Below are positions 48,040 through 61,672 of a stretch of DNA of 64,000 nt, piece after piece. The DNA comes from Brachypodius melanocephalos. Its lineage: Eukaryota > Chordata > Aves > Passeriformes > Pycnonotidae. Position numbers and translations under genes: made by a program. The notes beneath the pieces are model-generated. The model made no database searches. It saw only the letters and a program-made list of their open reading frames with translations, and had not been told where the DNA came from. Location: positions 2,826,993 through 2,890,992 of the forward strand of contig VZSR01000680.1 in assembly GCA_013398615.1 (NCBI GenBank), read 5' to 3'. Every line of letters starts with the position of its first letter. Within the stretch, counting starts at the first letter, position 1.

Positions 48040-51000
48040 GCATTGAAATTGGTTTACCCCGTGATCTCCTAAACTTCACTACCTGCAATTACTGACTTAC
48101 CCAGCCCTCAAAACCTGCATGTTTAACCATTTCACCACCTCTAATCCTTCATCTTCATCCGGCTGCCTGTCCTAGGAACAATCTTTCAGATTTAGTTCTT
48201 TCCTTATTTCACACAGGATACACCCAAAACTGTTTGATAATTCTCAGCCCAGCTGAACTGAATACATACTCTGAAAAAGAAGACTTCAGCTTAAGAGTTG
48301 CTCAGTTCAAGAGACACATGGCCTAGAGAGGATTGATTTTCTTGTTCTAGTTAAAAAGCAAACTAAAGTAGTTTCTTAAAAAAAATAGAAATGCAGCATA
48401 TTAAACAGAAGTAAAAGTTTAGCTTCACTGATGTCAGTATTTTCCTAGCAATTAATTCTGGACAATTGATAATTCTGCCAAGAATGAAATTGGTAAATCC
48501 TGCAGATTAAGCTCTGTAGCAGATCAGTATCCTAGCAGAGCAAACAGCATTACTGCAATACAAGCAGGGGAAGCAGATGAAAGCTTTAGTGAGCCAGAGC
48601 CAGCTCATGAGGAAACACTGCTCAGGCTGGGCCAGGCCTTGCTGAATTCCCTTTGATCAAAAGCAACAACTGCACATTTAGAACCCAACACCTTTGGAAC
48701 TTACGGATCTACGACCATCCACATCAACATTTCCATCTCAGCTATTTGAGAGCTCTGTGCCACTGGAACACCTGAACCAGCTGGCCTTCACCCTCTGCAC
48801 AGCAGGGGTGTAAGTCATTTAAATCTCGTGATCCTTAACTTTTTCCAAACCAACAGGTAAGTGTGGGTGCCCTGAGTTCAAAATCACACTGTGAAGACAG
48901 TGGCAATGCTATAGAATTTACACAGAATTTAAATTTATACTACAAATTTATTTTATGAGGTCACTGGCTGCAGCCTCACTGATCACAATTTAGAGACTCT
49001 TCCTCTTCAATTTACCACCTAACCTCAAAAACTTTTGAGGCACTAATAAAAAAATTAGAGGTCAATCACAACAACAAATTACCAGACATAGAGAATTAAA
49101 GCTGTTATACACACAGGGTATACCTGTATCTTGATTGACACACTCAAACTAATTGCTTCTTCCTAAAGTTCCATTTGTATGAGAGAAGTTTTGGTGAAAA
49201 GAACAAAACAGACTCCCCATTCAGCCAGCAATCACTGCTCAGTATCATTCACATACACATCCTACAGGTTATCCACAAGCCCAGAGCTGGAGCACACTGA
49301 CACTGCCTGCTCAACCAACTCCCCGTCAGTGCCCCAATACTGCACTTTTATCTCCTAAAGCCAGAGATCTGACAGCATTCAAAGCCTCACAGGACTGCTA
49401 GAGCAGGCTACAGCTCTGTTATTCAGCTCCCACACACTGAAGTTTGAACAGGAACTAGAAATCACTGGGTGCAATCCTTTCCAGCACTCTCAAGTAAAAG
49501 GCAGTAAGTAAAGTCAAAAGTATTTGTATTATTATTTGTGCTAATACTGAAATGCTGTGCACTACTGCAGAACACATCCTATGGCTCAGAGCTACCCCAC
49601 TGATCAGTGATCCAGCCCAGCAAAAAAGTTATTTGAAGTTTTAACTTAAGACACAGAAGTCCACTGTTCTTCAGAATCACCAGGTAAATAAAGTATCAGT
49701 TTATTTTAGAAGTCCAAAGAATCTGAAGCTAAGAACATTGTTTCAGTTTTAAAAAAATATTAATTAATCAATCACAAGAGCTATTATAATTGCAGCAATT
49801 CTAATGTATAGAGGAAATTAATCAAGCTCCAGGACAGGAAATTTTGTAAGCAGGACACAATTTCTTAGTGCACAGCTGGCAGACCATTAGCATATTGGTG
49901 CATGGAACAGTGAAAAGGGCCTTATTTAGAATCACACAGTTTATAAGGACAGAGGTTCTTCTGAAACAGTAAATTCTCACTGGACAAGCAGATCAGGTAT
50001 TAACTGTTTTACAGTTAACACTTGTACAAAAGCATAAAGGTGAGATCAGCTGCATCTACCATGCACAGTTCTTTAACCTCACCCTTAGAAGCAGGGATGA
50101 TGCCTCTAGAATGTGAACACCTTGAGTGAGCTCAAGGTTTGCTTTACTGGGACTTCAGCTTGAAAATGGCTTTCAAAAAAAACCCCAAACCAGACATGCC
50201 TAGACACACATTGCGGTTATATAAATTTAGAAATGCCACAGTGACACAATACTAGAAGTGTCTGTCTTCTATTTTCAGTATGGAAAACATGTTTTTGAAA
50301 AATAAAATTGTATTAGTTGCACTCTCTGCTTTAATCTGCTCCCACTCTGGTAGAAAATCATTGCTCTGCACTCATTTTTAAGTTCATGTACAGCAACTCA
50401 ACACAGATTAATTCCACTGGACTAGGAACTGAATTTTTAAAAATGATGTAACATGGGCCACAAAGCCATGTAGTACCAGAACTAGCCTTTAGAAAGGATT
50501 ATCTACTTAAAAGGCCCAAGGTAACGTTGCAAACACCAAAAATAGTGCACAATTCCAACAATGAACCCAAAGTCACCATGCCTTTTATTTTCAGACTTAT
50601 TCTAATAGCAGTGAAGACTTTCTTGGACTTATCCCATTCCTACCCCTTGCAAGTATAGCAGTACAGCTGGCAGGACAAGAAATAGTAGCCTCTGCATTCT
50701 CAGGGTCAGTATTTTTAACTAGTGGCACTCTATGAGAAGTAACACTGAAGCATCAGTCTCCCCACAGGAATGCTTCAGTGATCCACCAAACTCAGCATTC
50801 TAAAATGCTTCTCATCACACTGCAGAGCCAGGCATTCTAAAAACACTTATCACCTCCCTGTTCCTAAGAGCCACCTTCCCATTCCTTGTTAAATTAACCT
50901 CAGTTAATGTAAGATCTACATGGATGTCACTACAGGATACAATATTAAATACTAGGATCACAGTTTTAAGAGACCTGATCCTTAGAAGATACCCTTAAAA

Positions 51001-51308
51001 CTTTTCAAGTTTTTAAAGGGACATTGTTAGCCCATATTCTGTGAACTTACTTAGGTTTCTAAAAATACATTTAGAAACTCCACATGACTGCTACATTTCA
51101 GAACTTAAACTACACTTGATTTTATGCAACTCAACCAATGCTCACAATCCTCCACTCCTTTTAATTCCTGATCATCTTAAAATCATATCCTGTTCAAAAC
51201 TGCCAAAAGACACAATCCAGGCTCATCAGTGAGCAATGAAAGAAAGAAATAGCTCCCCTTACTTCAAACCAAGTTTGTTTCACATCAGTACTTACCAAAA
51301 AAAAAAAA

Positions 51309-51408
51309 NNNNNNNNNNNNNNNNNNNNNNNNNNNNNNNNNNNNNNNNNNNNNNNNNNNNNNNNNNNNNNNNNNNNNNNNNNNNNNNNNNNNNNNNNNNN
51401 NNNNNNNN
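51309..51408. other. Assembly gap, 100 N
   Basis: Exactly 100 N, the usual placeholder for a gap of unknown size. A run of A precedes it (51297-51308) and CR1 sequence follows at once, so the missing part is probably repeat or homopolymer. The two open frames drawn across it are meaningless. Confidence 0.98.
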
Positions 51409-51512
51409 CCCAGGCATCCATGAGCTCCTCTCAGTCTGCTCAAGGCTGAACAGGTCCAGCTCCCTCAGCCTGTCCTGACAAGAGACATGCTCCAGTCCCT
51501 TCATCAGCTTTT
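51409..51512 (-). mobile_element. CR1 LINE fragment next to assembly gap
   Basis: Plus strand reads AGGCTGAACAGGTCCAGCTC, CCTCAGCCTGTCCTGACAAG, and ATGCTCCAGTCCCTTCATCA, the reverse complement of internal avian CR1. The element continues into the gap on the left. Confidence 0.85.
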
Positions 51513-54500
51513 GGTCTGACTTACAGGCTCAAGCTGATCCCTGCTTTTCCTTACTTGGATCACTGGAACTTGTTAAAGAGGACTCCCAAAGTAACATCCA
51601 AGGCTGTTCAAGATATTAATGCTTCAAATCCTTGAATTCCCACCTTCCATTGATGAGTCAGTGACTGAATGCCCACGCAGGAAGATCCTGCACTCTCAAA
51701 GCTGTTACAGCACAGTGCTTGTGACTGAGCAAGGGAATTGCACAGGATGTGCCATTCTTTTTAAGATTTCACACTCTATTGCCAGAAGTTTCTTCTTTGA
51801 AGGAATACAAGAATTTACCCTTTCTTACAATTAACCTGTTTCCTGTGCTTGGTTGAAGGTTTGTGGCCTTTCAATGCCTGCTTTCACAAAAGATCACGTT
51901 CTCTGTTGGAGGGTTTCCTCTCCTACTTTTCCACTAGAAAGATATCTCTGTATCTATTTAAACCAAGTCAAGAAACCAAGTCATTAAGGTAAAGAAAACA
52001 GCTTTATTCACGCCTAAAAAATGTTAGATATTGCTTCCAGGAAGCAGAAGAGGAAATTAATCATCGCTCACTAAGCACTGCAAGTAAAATTAATCATATA
52101 TCTAAAGGTTTAGCATTTTTTATTTGCTACTTTAGACCCCTCAGGAAGAAGAAGAAGAAAGTAAGAGCTGGAATACTTTGCCCACTGCAGCCTTAGTGAA
52201 AATGAAGCAGTTGTCTGGTCTAGACAGTTATGATGCCTAACTTTTAAGACACTAAAGAAAAGATTCGTTTTATCCCAACTGCCCAAACTACAGCACTTTG
52301 TAACTGCCCTGTTTGCAGCAAAGAGAATGACCTTCACCCTAACCAGTGAGTTCCAGTTCCCACCAGTTAGGGAGATGAAGGAGTTTCAAATCAGTTAGAC
52401 ACTGCCTGGTCAGGTTACTCATTATGTGCCTTGTTCCCTTAGGCCCTTTTTTAAGCTCTGGAGAACAGAGAAGAAAAATGTTATGCCTGCTGTGGAACAT
52501 TTTAGTACAGGACAACAGGGTTTGGTTGTTTTGTTTTTTTTTTTAAAGTTATAATGCAAAATGCTTTTTTTCCCCTTCTCATCTTAAGGCCAGCTCAGAC
52601 GAGAGGCATTTGCTTAGAGAGGAGAGACTGGAGTTTTGGTGAAAGAAAAGACAAATACGAAACTTCACTTTGTCAAAGTAAGCATGGAGAAAATCAAGCA
52701 CAGAGCACAAGTCCATCAAGAAACTTGAAAGGTAAGTTTATATGATGGGAGGGGGAGAAAGAAAAAAGGAGTTTTTTGCTCATACTCAAATGATTAGTAC
52801 ACTGCAAACTGAGGATGGTTTTATTAACTTTTTTGCAATGAATATATTTGGATTTTTATGTTAGTGGTAGATATGCAAGAAGGAGAAAAATCTGCATAAT
52901 AAACATATTCATTGTCTTTTGACTAGTCCTGGGACTAGTCAATCATCTAGCAAATTTAAGCCTTGGGACATCCAAGTATTTGAGATTTTGAGGCAACAGC
53001 TTGGGTTTCCGTGGTCCCACCAGAGGCTGAGGCAAAGCAGCTGAAGTTACTGCAGTTAGTTATGCCCTCACTGCATTGATTCCCAAACAGACTAAATTAA
53101 GAAATCATACTTAAGATGTCTGTTCTAGAAATATCTCTTTTTCCATTTAAATGCACGTGTAGCCCATTTCAAATATCTCCTGAGACAAAATGTTTAACTG
53201 TAATATGCCTGGAACAGGTCAAGGAAAACATACCAGACTCCTGAGAAGAACCAAGTCAGACAGGGAAACCCTCCTGAATTTTACCAAGATCTTATACTCT
53301 TTTTAAAATTTTATAATAGAATTATGTATCTTGATTTCCTTTTGCATTGTAATTCTCTGCATTGCTTGGATCCAGAGCAGAATTGTAAAGAAAAATTCCA
53401 AAAAAAGGGGGATCCATTCCCTAATCTAGCAGCATAGCACACAGACAGCTGTGTGCTTGAATAGGAGGGCAGAGGAGAAAAAAGAAACCAAAGGAGAGGG
53501 AAACAGTACTTTAACAATAGTGCAGCTTGTTATCAATTCATTGCATGCTCAGATAATTTCTTTGCTGAGGCCAAGCAGGCATCAGTAAGTGCTCACTGGA
53601 TGCATTCAGTTCCAGCTGAGGAGACACTGCTTAAAACTCAGATTTCTCCATCCCACAGGAAGGTCAAAATCCAAAGAGCTGCAATTTCTTTAAGCACTGA
53701 CTACTAATTTATTTGGAAGCATTTCCAAAGAACAGCAGAGGAGGGCTCTAATAAAGAAAACAGAGTTTTGAGACAAAATTGCCACCCTATGATTTAATGA
53801 AAACAAAGAGCAGGGCTAGGTTCCTTTATGCTTGAGTGACAAGGCACACAGATGTCTTTCCTTGCTCAAGAAACTGCTGGTGAAAGGGTCTGGGCTGAGT
53901 ATGCTGAAGGGTGCAAGTACAAACAGGGGTCAATATTCTGTGTCAAACTGCTGATTTCCTTACCAGAATGGTAAAACAAAGCTCAGCAGAACACCTTGAG
54001 CCCTACAAATTCTGCACAGTTGTGGTTTTAAAGTCAGGTATATACCTAGATTACTCTCTTAAAAGAATTCTTCCAGATAAAGTGATCCAGAATAACAACT
54101 CAATTGCATTTTGTTTCTGGGGCCAGAGAAAATTCCACAACTTTATCCTAGGATTGTTTTAAGGAAATACAGGAGCTTCTCAGTGAGACAACGTAGGTAG
54201 TATAAACAAGCACCTTAGGAACAGCAGCCTCATGCAGCAATGCTATTGTCCAGGATGTGAAGCAACAATTACTGCCTGGGCCAAAAAATGTCTCATCTGT
54301 GAGAGGAACTTCAGCCTTTAGATCCAAATTCTAGATGCGTGCTTGCCAAGGCATGTTATTTAACAAAAAAACTGCTTCCAGCCATGAGGAAAGGCCCTGA
54401 AGCAAAGAGGTAGAAAAGGACCAGTACTGTGAGCAATACTGCAAAGGTGCAGTGTGTGGGCATCAGCTCCAGCCGCCCTCATCACAAAAGGTGTCAGGTC

Positions 54501-56121
54501 AAAAGGCAGTGCAGCTGAAGGGCCCCCAAAAAAGAGACCAGTGCACAGAATGGGAGAAGAGAATGTAAGCTGGTATTACCAAGAGCTTCTGAGAGGACAC
54601 CCTGGGCATTCAGACACCTTTTACAGGATGCTGTCCTAAGCAATAGCAAGGCTTTGAGATATTGAGCAACTCTGCTTTTTACTAAGCCTAACAGTTCCTG
54701 CAAAGAGGGTGAGGGAAATGAATTAATTCAAATGCATATGGTCTGCAGTGAGTGGCTGCACATTTTGAACTTATTGCCTTTGAGGTTTCAGTGGTTTTTA
54801 TGCTCTACCATGGTACAACCTTTCATGACTTGCATAGCAGCCCTTTCCTATTGTCCTTCGTTCTGCTCTCTGGATGCACTTAGATAAAATAATCCTTTCC
54901 ATTGAAGGGTTGAAATGGAGATGCTAAACATCTTGCACAAAACCACCTTCCAACACACATTAGGAGATGTGTTGGTAAGTACTGCTGCAGTCACCTCTGC
55001 AGGAGGGTGTTTTCTGCCTCCACAACTGCACACATGGTCTAAACTGCTAAAATGTCTATAATCTTCTAAATCTAAAACTATCTGGCTCTTTTTCACATTG
55101 GTCCACAGAGCTTTCCTGAAGTGGTATAAAGAATGCCAGGAGTATTTTATTTCACTTTCATAACACAGGTCTCTTTCCACATTACAGAACACCAAATCCT
55201 CCATTATCAGCTAAGACAGGATTGTGCTTTATTTCCACAAAATGTTGTCTTGCCTTCATGGAAAGCCTTCCTTGAAAACTCTTCACATTTTGTTTCTGGC
55301 TGGTTTTGTTTTGAACAAACTGCTTTGCAACTACACTGAAATAAACAACCCCAAATATACCAAAGCACACAGCCTTTCCAAGCACACAAATCCACATTTC
55401 ATTTTCTTTCCCTTCCTGTCCTTTGCTCCTCCTGAAAGAAAACAGGATTTGCTGGATTTTGTATCCAAATGTACCTTAAGAGCTCTCAAGCAGTAAATTA
55501 AATAGTTGGGGAAAAAAAAAAAATCAACCAATAAATTTGATTGAGAACCATCAGCAGAGTAGAACAGAAGGTAGTGTTGGACAAAAAAATTGCCAGTGTT
55601 TCTCCTCCACTTGGAATTTCCACCATCAGCCACAAGCAATGGGGAGGAAGGAGCACCAAGAAACAAGAGGTAAGTGGAACATGGTACATCTCGAGGTGAA
55701 TTGTTCTGCCACAGGTCCCTACAAAGCTGCCCAGTTATGTCCTTCAAGGACCAGAGAAAAGACAGGTCTGTAAGATCTGGGTATTTCCAGGCCTGAGATG
55801 GTCTCAAGAGCTGATTCTCACCCACAGCCCAGTTCCTGGCATGCCTAAGGAACAGGCAGGACAGTTCCATCAGGCAGTGTCCACCCAGATGTGGCTGCTT
55901 TGGCTCTGTCCAGGACACACCCACGAGCACACTAAAGGTACCACTGAGACTGCTCTAGTAAGATACATTGCTTTCTTTCATGGATCTCAACTGCTTCCAG
56001 GTCAGATTATGCTGCACACAGAGTAAGGACTAGACTTTAGCCTAGGTCTTAAACTCTATTTAGAAAATTACAGGTAAGCTTGCCAACACGCAAAAAAACC
56101 CCAACCCAAACCAACAACTCT

Positions 56122-56142
56122 GTATGTATATGTATGTATGTA
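56122..56142. repeat. Short TATG/TATA microsatellite
   Basis: Imperfect GTATGTATATGTATGTATGT run next to an A/C-rich patch at 56090-56118. Confidence 0.7.
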
Positions 56143-57357
56143 ACAACTTATTCTAACAGCTGTGCAAAAAACTGAAGTGACCACTTCTGCCTTTCTTTTT
56201 TTCCCTTCTTCTGTGCCACTCCAATCTTTCCCTGAAAAAGGGGTAGTCTTATTTCACCAAGCCTCTTTTCAGAATTCATTGCTTCTGACATGAAGACTCT
56301 TCTCCAGCTCTAAGTCAGGAGTTATAGCTGCCTTTTGCAGTGTGAAGCACCAGTAATAAGAGATTGTTTTATTTTTCCAAATTAAATCTGCAACTTCTCT
56401 GAGACTACATGCACAAAAATTATTAACAGGAACTCATTTGTCTATGGACAAAGAGGTAAGTCTGGGGTTTTTTTTCTCCTTTGCACATGTGCACAGGTAT
56501 TCTGAGAAATCCAACACCAGTTTTCATTTCCCCAAGCAGCCACCTTGCTATTCTTTTGAATGCTTAGGTTACAGGGTTCAAGGTGTTTGTTCCACTGCAG
56601 TGGTACAGTCCTCATTCACAGCACCACCTCAGCTATCACAGATTTAATCTAGGCACCCCATCCTGCACATTTCTGCACTGCAGTTCTGCCTCTTGCACTC
56701 AGGGTCTGCATGTTCCCTGTCTGGTCAGATGGGCCAGCTCTAATCTCTTGATTGCCCTCTATGCCTTATTTGCTTTCTCCCACAATGCCCAGTATTTACC
56801 AGGGTGGAATAGCTTCCTGCTGTTTGTCAAGTGTTTCCACTGCATCATTATAAGAAGTGCCCCCAAAACACAAGAGCTAAGGGCCACTCAGAATTGAATG
56901 AACTGTTAAAATCCCTCTAGGTAACTGGCAGGCAGCTAAGGCAGTGCTCAAATCTGTTATCCAGCTTTATTGCAGAGAACAAAGTTACCAGCTCCTCTTC
57001 AAGATAGACCGATTTCTATCATCCCCCAAGTGGCTTAGAAAATAACCTGGTACTATTCTAGAGCATGATCTTGTTTGGTTTGGGGGGTTGCTCTCTTCAT
57101 GTTTTTTCTAAACCCTATGTAATACCTACTTATATGCTGAAAGAACAGTATGAACACGTGCAAAATTTTATTTCCATTCACATATTTTACAAGTCCTGAC
57201 AGATGTTCTGTGAGTTCAACCACCCCGTAACTTCACACTCATCCCAAAATAAGCTCTTTTCAGCTTTTTCTCCCCCCACACAGCCCTGGTGCTAGCCAGC
57301 TGTGCTCCTCTGCTGCTCACAGCAGCAGCTTTAGGCTCGGCAGTGAGAGGGACTTAC

Positions 57358-57515
57358 GCTGGTGACTCGGCGGTAGATCTGCGCGGCATTTTGGCACTCG
57401 GAGTAAGGATACTCAGACGTGGCCATCTCTAGCATACACATCCCAAAAGCATACACATCAACGGACTCATCATATTTCTCCTCATACATCTCGGGGGCCA
57501 TGAACTCTGGGGTAC
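57358..57515 (-). CDS. WNK1: WNK1 exon 4: activation segment end and C-lobe
   Basis: 158 nt covering residues 132-184. It completes the split Gly and reads TPEFMAPEMYEEKYDESVDV, then a stretch including GMCMLEMATSEYPY and the end AQIYRRVTS. This is the P+1 loop, the APE motif and helices E and F of the kinase C-lobe. The exon ends in phase 0 at AGC followed by GTAAGTC. Intron 4, where mammals start the kidney-specific transcript, follows. Confidence 0.97.
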
Positions 57516-59563
57516 CTTAAATTAAAAGAACGATTCAGACTCTAAATGTCTCAAAGGAGCAGAGGCTGCTGGCGTTACTCACCGCACGGACGAGCGGCTG
57601 GGCAGACCTGTGAGACAAGAGAAAGTGGAGGCAAAAAGAAGAGGGAGGAAACCCTTAGTGACTCTGTTGCACCAATGTACTCTGTGAGCCTTCCATTGCA
57701 AGGCCTTGGTGGGATAGCAGTGGCATGGGAGATAGCAGGCAATTGCTGGTTTAGGAATGTTAGTTGATACAAGTATCAGAACAGACTGGATTAGCCTGAA
57801 ACCAAACGGGAGGGGAAGGGATAAGAAGAGGGAAAAACTGCAGACTAGCCATAGGCTGCAAACCAAATACTAAGGACAGTTAAGGCACTTACCTTTCCTC
57901 CCTGAAAGAAAAGAGGCACATTAGACCTTGTTTGATAAATTACCTGAGTGCCCTCTGCTGCAAAAGAACTAGTACTGGTAAGAGCCCACAGCTAGTCTCT
58001 GACCTGGTGCTCTCCATCTACTTGCTCAAGTAGAATGGTTCGGGTAAGGCCTTGCAATGAAAAGCTCTGCTGCCACAAATATAAATCTCCGTGAAAAGAG
58101 GATAAAAGGTAATTTTCTGCAAAGGCCACTCACCAGAGCCCTTTTCTTCATATACTTACCTTTCCACCTGCAGTATATTTATAGGCCTACTGCAGATACA
58201 GGCATTAGTGAGGGACATCCTACAGTCAAAAATACTCAGAAATACAGAGAGATTGAGTTACAGGCATAGAGCGTGAGATCCAACAAGTCCCATTTAAATA
58301 GTGTGCAGAAAATGATTGCCCAGTGAAGCATCACAGATCCCCTCTGCAAACAAAGGGACTGCGTTGGATGATCAGATTTACTTTAAGCCAGAGATGCAAG
58401 TTTGCTTTTTGTAAATTTAAGCACAGAATTATTTCCTGCAGACACCAGATTCCAGACAATTTACAGATCATTCTACAGCCCACTGCTTGTTTTCACCACG
58501 CTAAACCAAAAAGAATGTAATTGCAGTCATTTATCCAAAGGCTAATCATTCACAGATAATTATGTAACAGATGGTAATTTTCCAGTGATAAATTTGAAGA
58601 TATGACAAATATGCTTAAGAAATTATGGTTTTTAACACCATTTTTTTTCTTCCCCATGAATACTTTGACCTGGTTAAGAAGCAGGAAATACTGCAGCGAC
58701 AGCTTGCAAGAAAATTTACAGGTATACACCATTGATCCCAGCTAGGAATCTGGCACAGGACTGTTGAGTAATGCTGAATTTTAGCAAGCTCTAAATACTG
58801 AGAGCAAAAGAAACTTCATTCCCTGCAGTCTATCCACCCAACTATAAAAACAAAGTTGATAAAACCAATTCTTTCAAGAATTCACAAGAAAGATTACACT
58901 AGTTCCCCCAAACCAATTTCTGAGAAAGGTTATGAATGGATACACAGGGACAGAGCCAAAATAAAGCAGTATTTCCCAATGCACTTTCCTAACTAACCCA
59001 AATCCACATTCTACAGAGTCCTTGAGAAAGGTGTTGAAGCACAGTCTGTGTTATTACTTAAATACATATATATAATATTGACTTTATTTGGTGTAGCTCA
59101 GTCTGATTACTGACAAGCTGCAACAGATTCAATATTAACCCCCGGTGACAATAAAAAAAAATTGGCTGTATGAACTAATGCTACACTAAATGTCAAAATG
59201 TTGTTTGGTCACCAAAATGCATTTGCACATTTCTTGAAGCAGCACCACATCAAAGGTAAGATTTATATGTAGTGAAGAGTGGTTTTATCAACAATGTTGC
59301 ACTAGATTGTTGGGCAAGACAAGAACTCTGTATTCTGAAATAGCTGATGTTAATATATAAATACCAAAAGCACAACCATAATTTCCACGTGTCTTTGCAT
59401 TAAGAACACAGAATGAATGACCTCAGCAAGCAAGAGACAAAGCCTACACATTTTCAGGCTTTGACCATGTACCTTTGTAATGTTTTTTAGGAATGTTCTT
59501 AAAACACTCAAGTCTCCAAAGAGGTAGACTGGCTCAGCAGCCTCCAAAACAGGAGAGGCTTAC
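57516..59563 (-). other. WNK1 intron 3
   Basis: 2.05 kb; no repeat or gene recognised. Confidence 0.9.
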
Positions 59564-59784
59564 CTATCACACTTTTGGCAAAAGAAGCTCGTTTCAGGGT
59601 TGCCAGACCAAGGTCTCCAATCTTGACTGATCCAGTGGGGCCAGTGATGAAGATGTTGTCACATTTTAAGTCTCTGTGAATGATGGGAGGAGTGCGTGTG
59701 TGTAGAAATTGTAAGCCTTTCAGGATCTGACGGCACCAGCTCCGGAGCACTTTAATTTTCATCACTTTAAATCTCTTCAAATAC
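59564..59784 (-). CDS. WNK1: WNK1 exon 3: catalytic loop and chloride-sensing DLG segment
   Basis: 221 nt covering residues 58-132. It holds the catalytic loop HRDLKCDN (residues 94-101) and the metal-binding DLG of GDLGLATL (114-121). The two leucines of DLGL correspond to mammalian Leu369 and Leu371, which bind the inhibitory chloride ion. The activation-loop serines in KRASFAKS correspond to Ser378 and Ser382, the autophosphorylation sites. Every key residue is present, so this is an active, chloride-inhibited type of WNK. The exon ends in a split Gly codon (G, then GTAAGC) that continues in exon 4. Confidence 0.98.
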
Positions 59785-61615
59785 CTAATGAAAAAAGTAA
59801 CAATAAGTTAAACAGATTCTGCTAACAAATGGTAGATCAAACTATAGCATTTGCTGTTTGGAAGCAAAGAAACAGTAATTAAAGACATGGATAAATTTAA
59901 ACTTCTATTTTAAAATCCACCTGGCTGTTTCAGGACTACAGAGGAGCTAAGGATGATTCCCCTTAACAAAACCTATCCCCTTTCTTCTAACCAGCAGACT
60001 ATAATGATGAAACAAAAATGTGAAAGCTTGGGGTACATAGCTGATAACTCCTCTGCATACAAAATCATTCTACAGTAATTAGACAGTTGGATCGCTAAAT
60101 TTCAAGGCACTGCTCTGATGAGCAACAATTCAAGGCTCATCAATTACAGTTCTTTATCTATTTAACTTCTTAACCCTTACAACCTCTACCTTGATTAATT
60201 ATAACTGGGTGAGAAGGTGGGTCACTAGATCCAAAATGTTAATAACCAACAAAGTACAGAGCTGTGGAAAACTGCAAGAGCTCTGAAATCATTACTCCCT
60301 CGTTTACAAGAGCAATCCAAGCCCTCTGTTCAAGGTTTCCACATCACATTTTAAATCTGATTCAAATTTACCTGTGGAGTTATCAAGTAGATTAGAAATT
60401 CTTAGAGATCTCCCCCTGGTGCAGGACAGGGTTTGATCACCTGAATCCAGCTGGTAGTACTCATTACTTTGGGACTATGGACAGATTCAGACAAGGCAGA
60501 GACATCTCTAAAAAGGCTCTGACAAATAACTGAGGTGGAAGAGTTCATAGAGAAGTCTGTATCCCTTTGCAGGTCGAATGGGACCCAACCTTAACTGTTC
60601 TGTCTTTGCCACTCCTTGAAACCCCATGACAGAAGAGTCAAATTCCATACCAAAAGTATTTTTTCAATGTGCATGACCTAAGGCTAAGATCTTCTTCTAT
60701 TCCTTAATGTCAGCAGATTAGAGATGCCACAAGGTGAATAACCTCTGACAGTTTTCAGGTGCTTTCCAGCAGGGTTTTCTCTCAAGCTCTCTTTGGGTAA
60801 CACAATAAAGTGAAGAGCTGTTTTGTTCCTTCTGAAACAGTAGGGGCTGGGATACATGCAGAGAAAGGACCTGGCATGCTCTGCAGAGCAAGGACTTCAT
60901 TCTTGTTTGGGCAATGTTACTGAGAGTCTCAGATAAAGACCAGCTTCACACTACAGCAAGACTGCTGCTAAGTTCTGTGACCAGCACAGAGCAACTACAA
61001 TGTTCAACTAAAAGCAAGTTGTGTTCAATTATTCTATGGCAGTGGGCAGTCTCTCCTGCAGGTCCACTCAGTCAGGAGATGCAATCCTGATGAAATCATT
61101 TCAATCAACTCCAACACAGAAATGCAGTGTATTCATCCCTTTAACTTCTCTAGTTCAAAACAAGATCTGAAAATCAAGTTGCTAGCAATGATCCTGCTGT
61201 GAAAACAAATCCGTAAAAGCAATTGAGACAGCTCCAGAGGAAATCCGATCTCAGAATGTAAAGAAAGGCAGGGGAAAAGCCAAGCCAAGGAAGGAGACAA
61301 ACTGAAGGAGGTTCTGAAACACATCAGCCACCACTTGAATTCTGGCTATTGACACAACCCTCATTCATCTCTCTTGAGCCTGGTCCAAAGATCAAATGGT
61401 AGGGGCACTTCAGTTCAGCATCTGGAATTCCTAATGACATTCTTGGTTACAAACATCCAACCATCACCCAGCATCGTGCAGTGTGGCTGTCCTTGTTCCA
61501 TAACACTGTCCTGAATTAAGGCACATGTCACTTAATGCAAAAAAAACCAATTTAAAATGGAAGCACATATAAATACACAAGCCTACTAGCCAACATGTTT
61601 TCACTTCTCCTACTA

Positions 61616-61672
61616 TCATAGAATAACTTGGGCTAGAAGAGATCTCAGGAGGTTTCCAGTCTAAGTTTCTGT
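61616..61672 (-). mobile_element. Old CR1 LINE 3' end remnant (antisense on plus strand)
   Basis: Plus strand reads ATCATAGAATAACTTGGGCT, AGAAGAGATCTCAGGAGGTT, then CCAGTCTAA. This matches the CR1 3' end pattern (ATCATAGAAT... GGTTGGAAGAGACCTC... AGTCCAA) with several changes. Confidence 0.75.

Larger units (their letters stand above)
42417..57357 (-). other. WNK1 intron 4 (14.9 kb), largest intron in the window
   Basis: In mammals this intron carries the promoter and first exon of kidney-specific KS-WNK1. Here it holds a candidate for that exon (47585-47677), a C/T- and GC-rich stretch at 46780-47050, the 100-base assembly gap at 51309-51408 with an adjoining CR1 fragment, and a short TATG-type microsatellite at 56122-56142. 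A 199-codon minus-strand frame at 55331-55930 shows no family resemblance. The rest is AT-rich and unremarkable. Confidence 0.88.

Noticed and set aside
55331..55930. 199-codon minus-strand ORF in intron 4
   Set aside because: Longest intronic frame, but no recognisable domain, includes a poly-Phe from a poly(A) run, and has no convincing splice or promoter context. Most likely chance.
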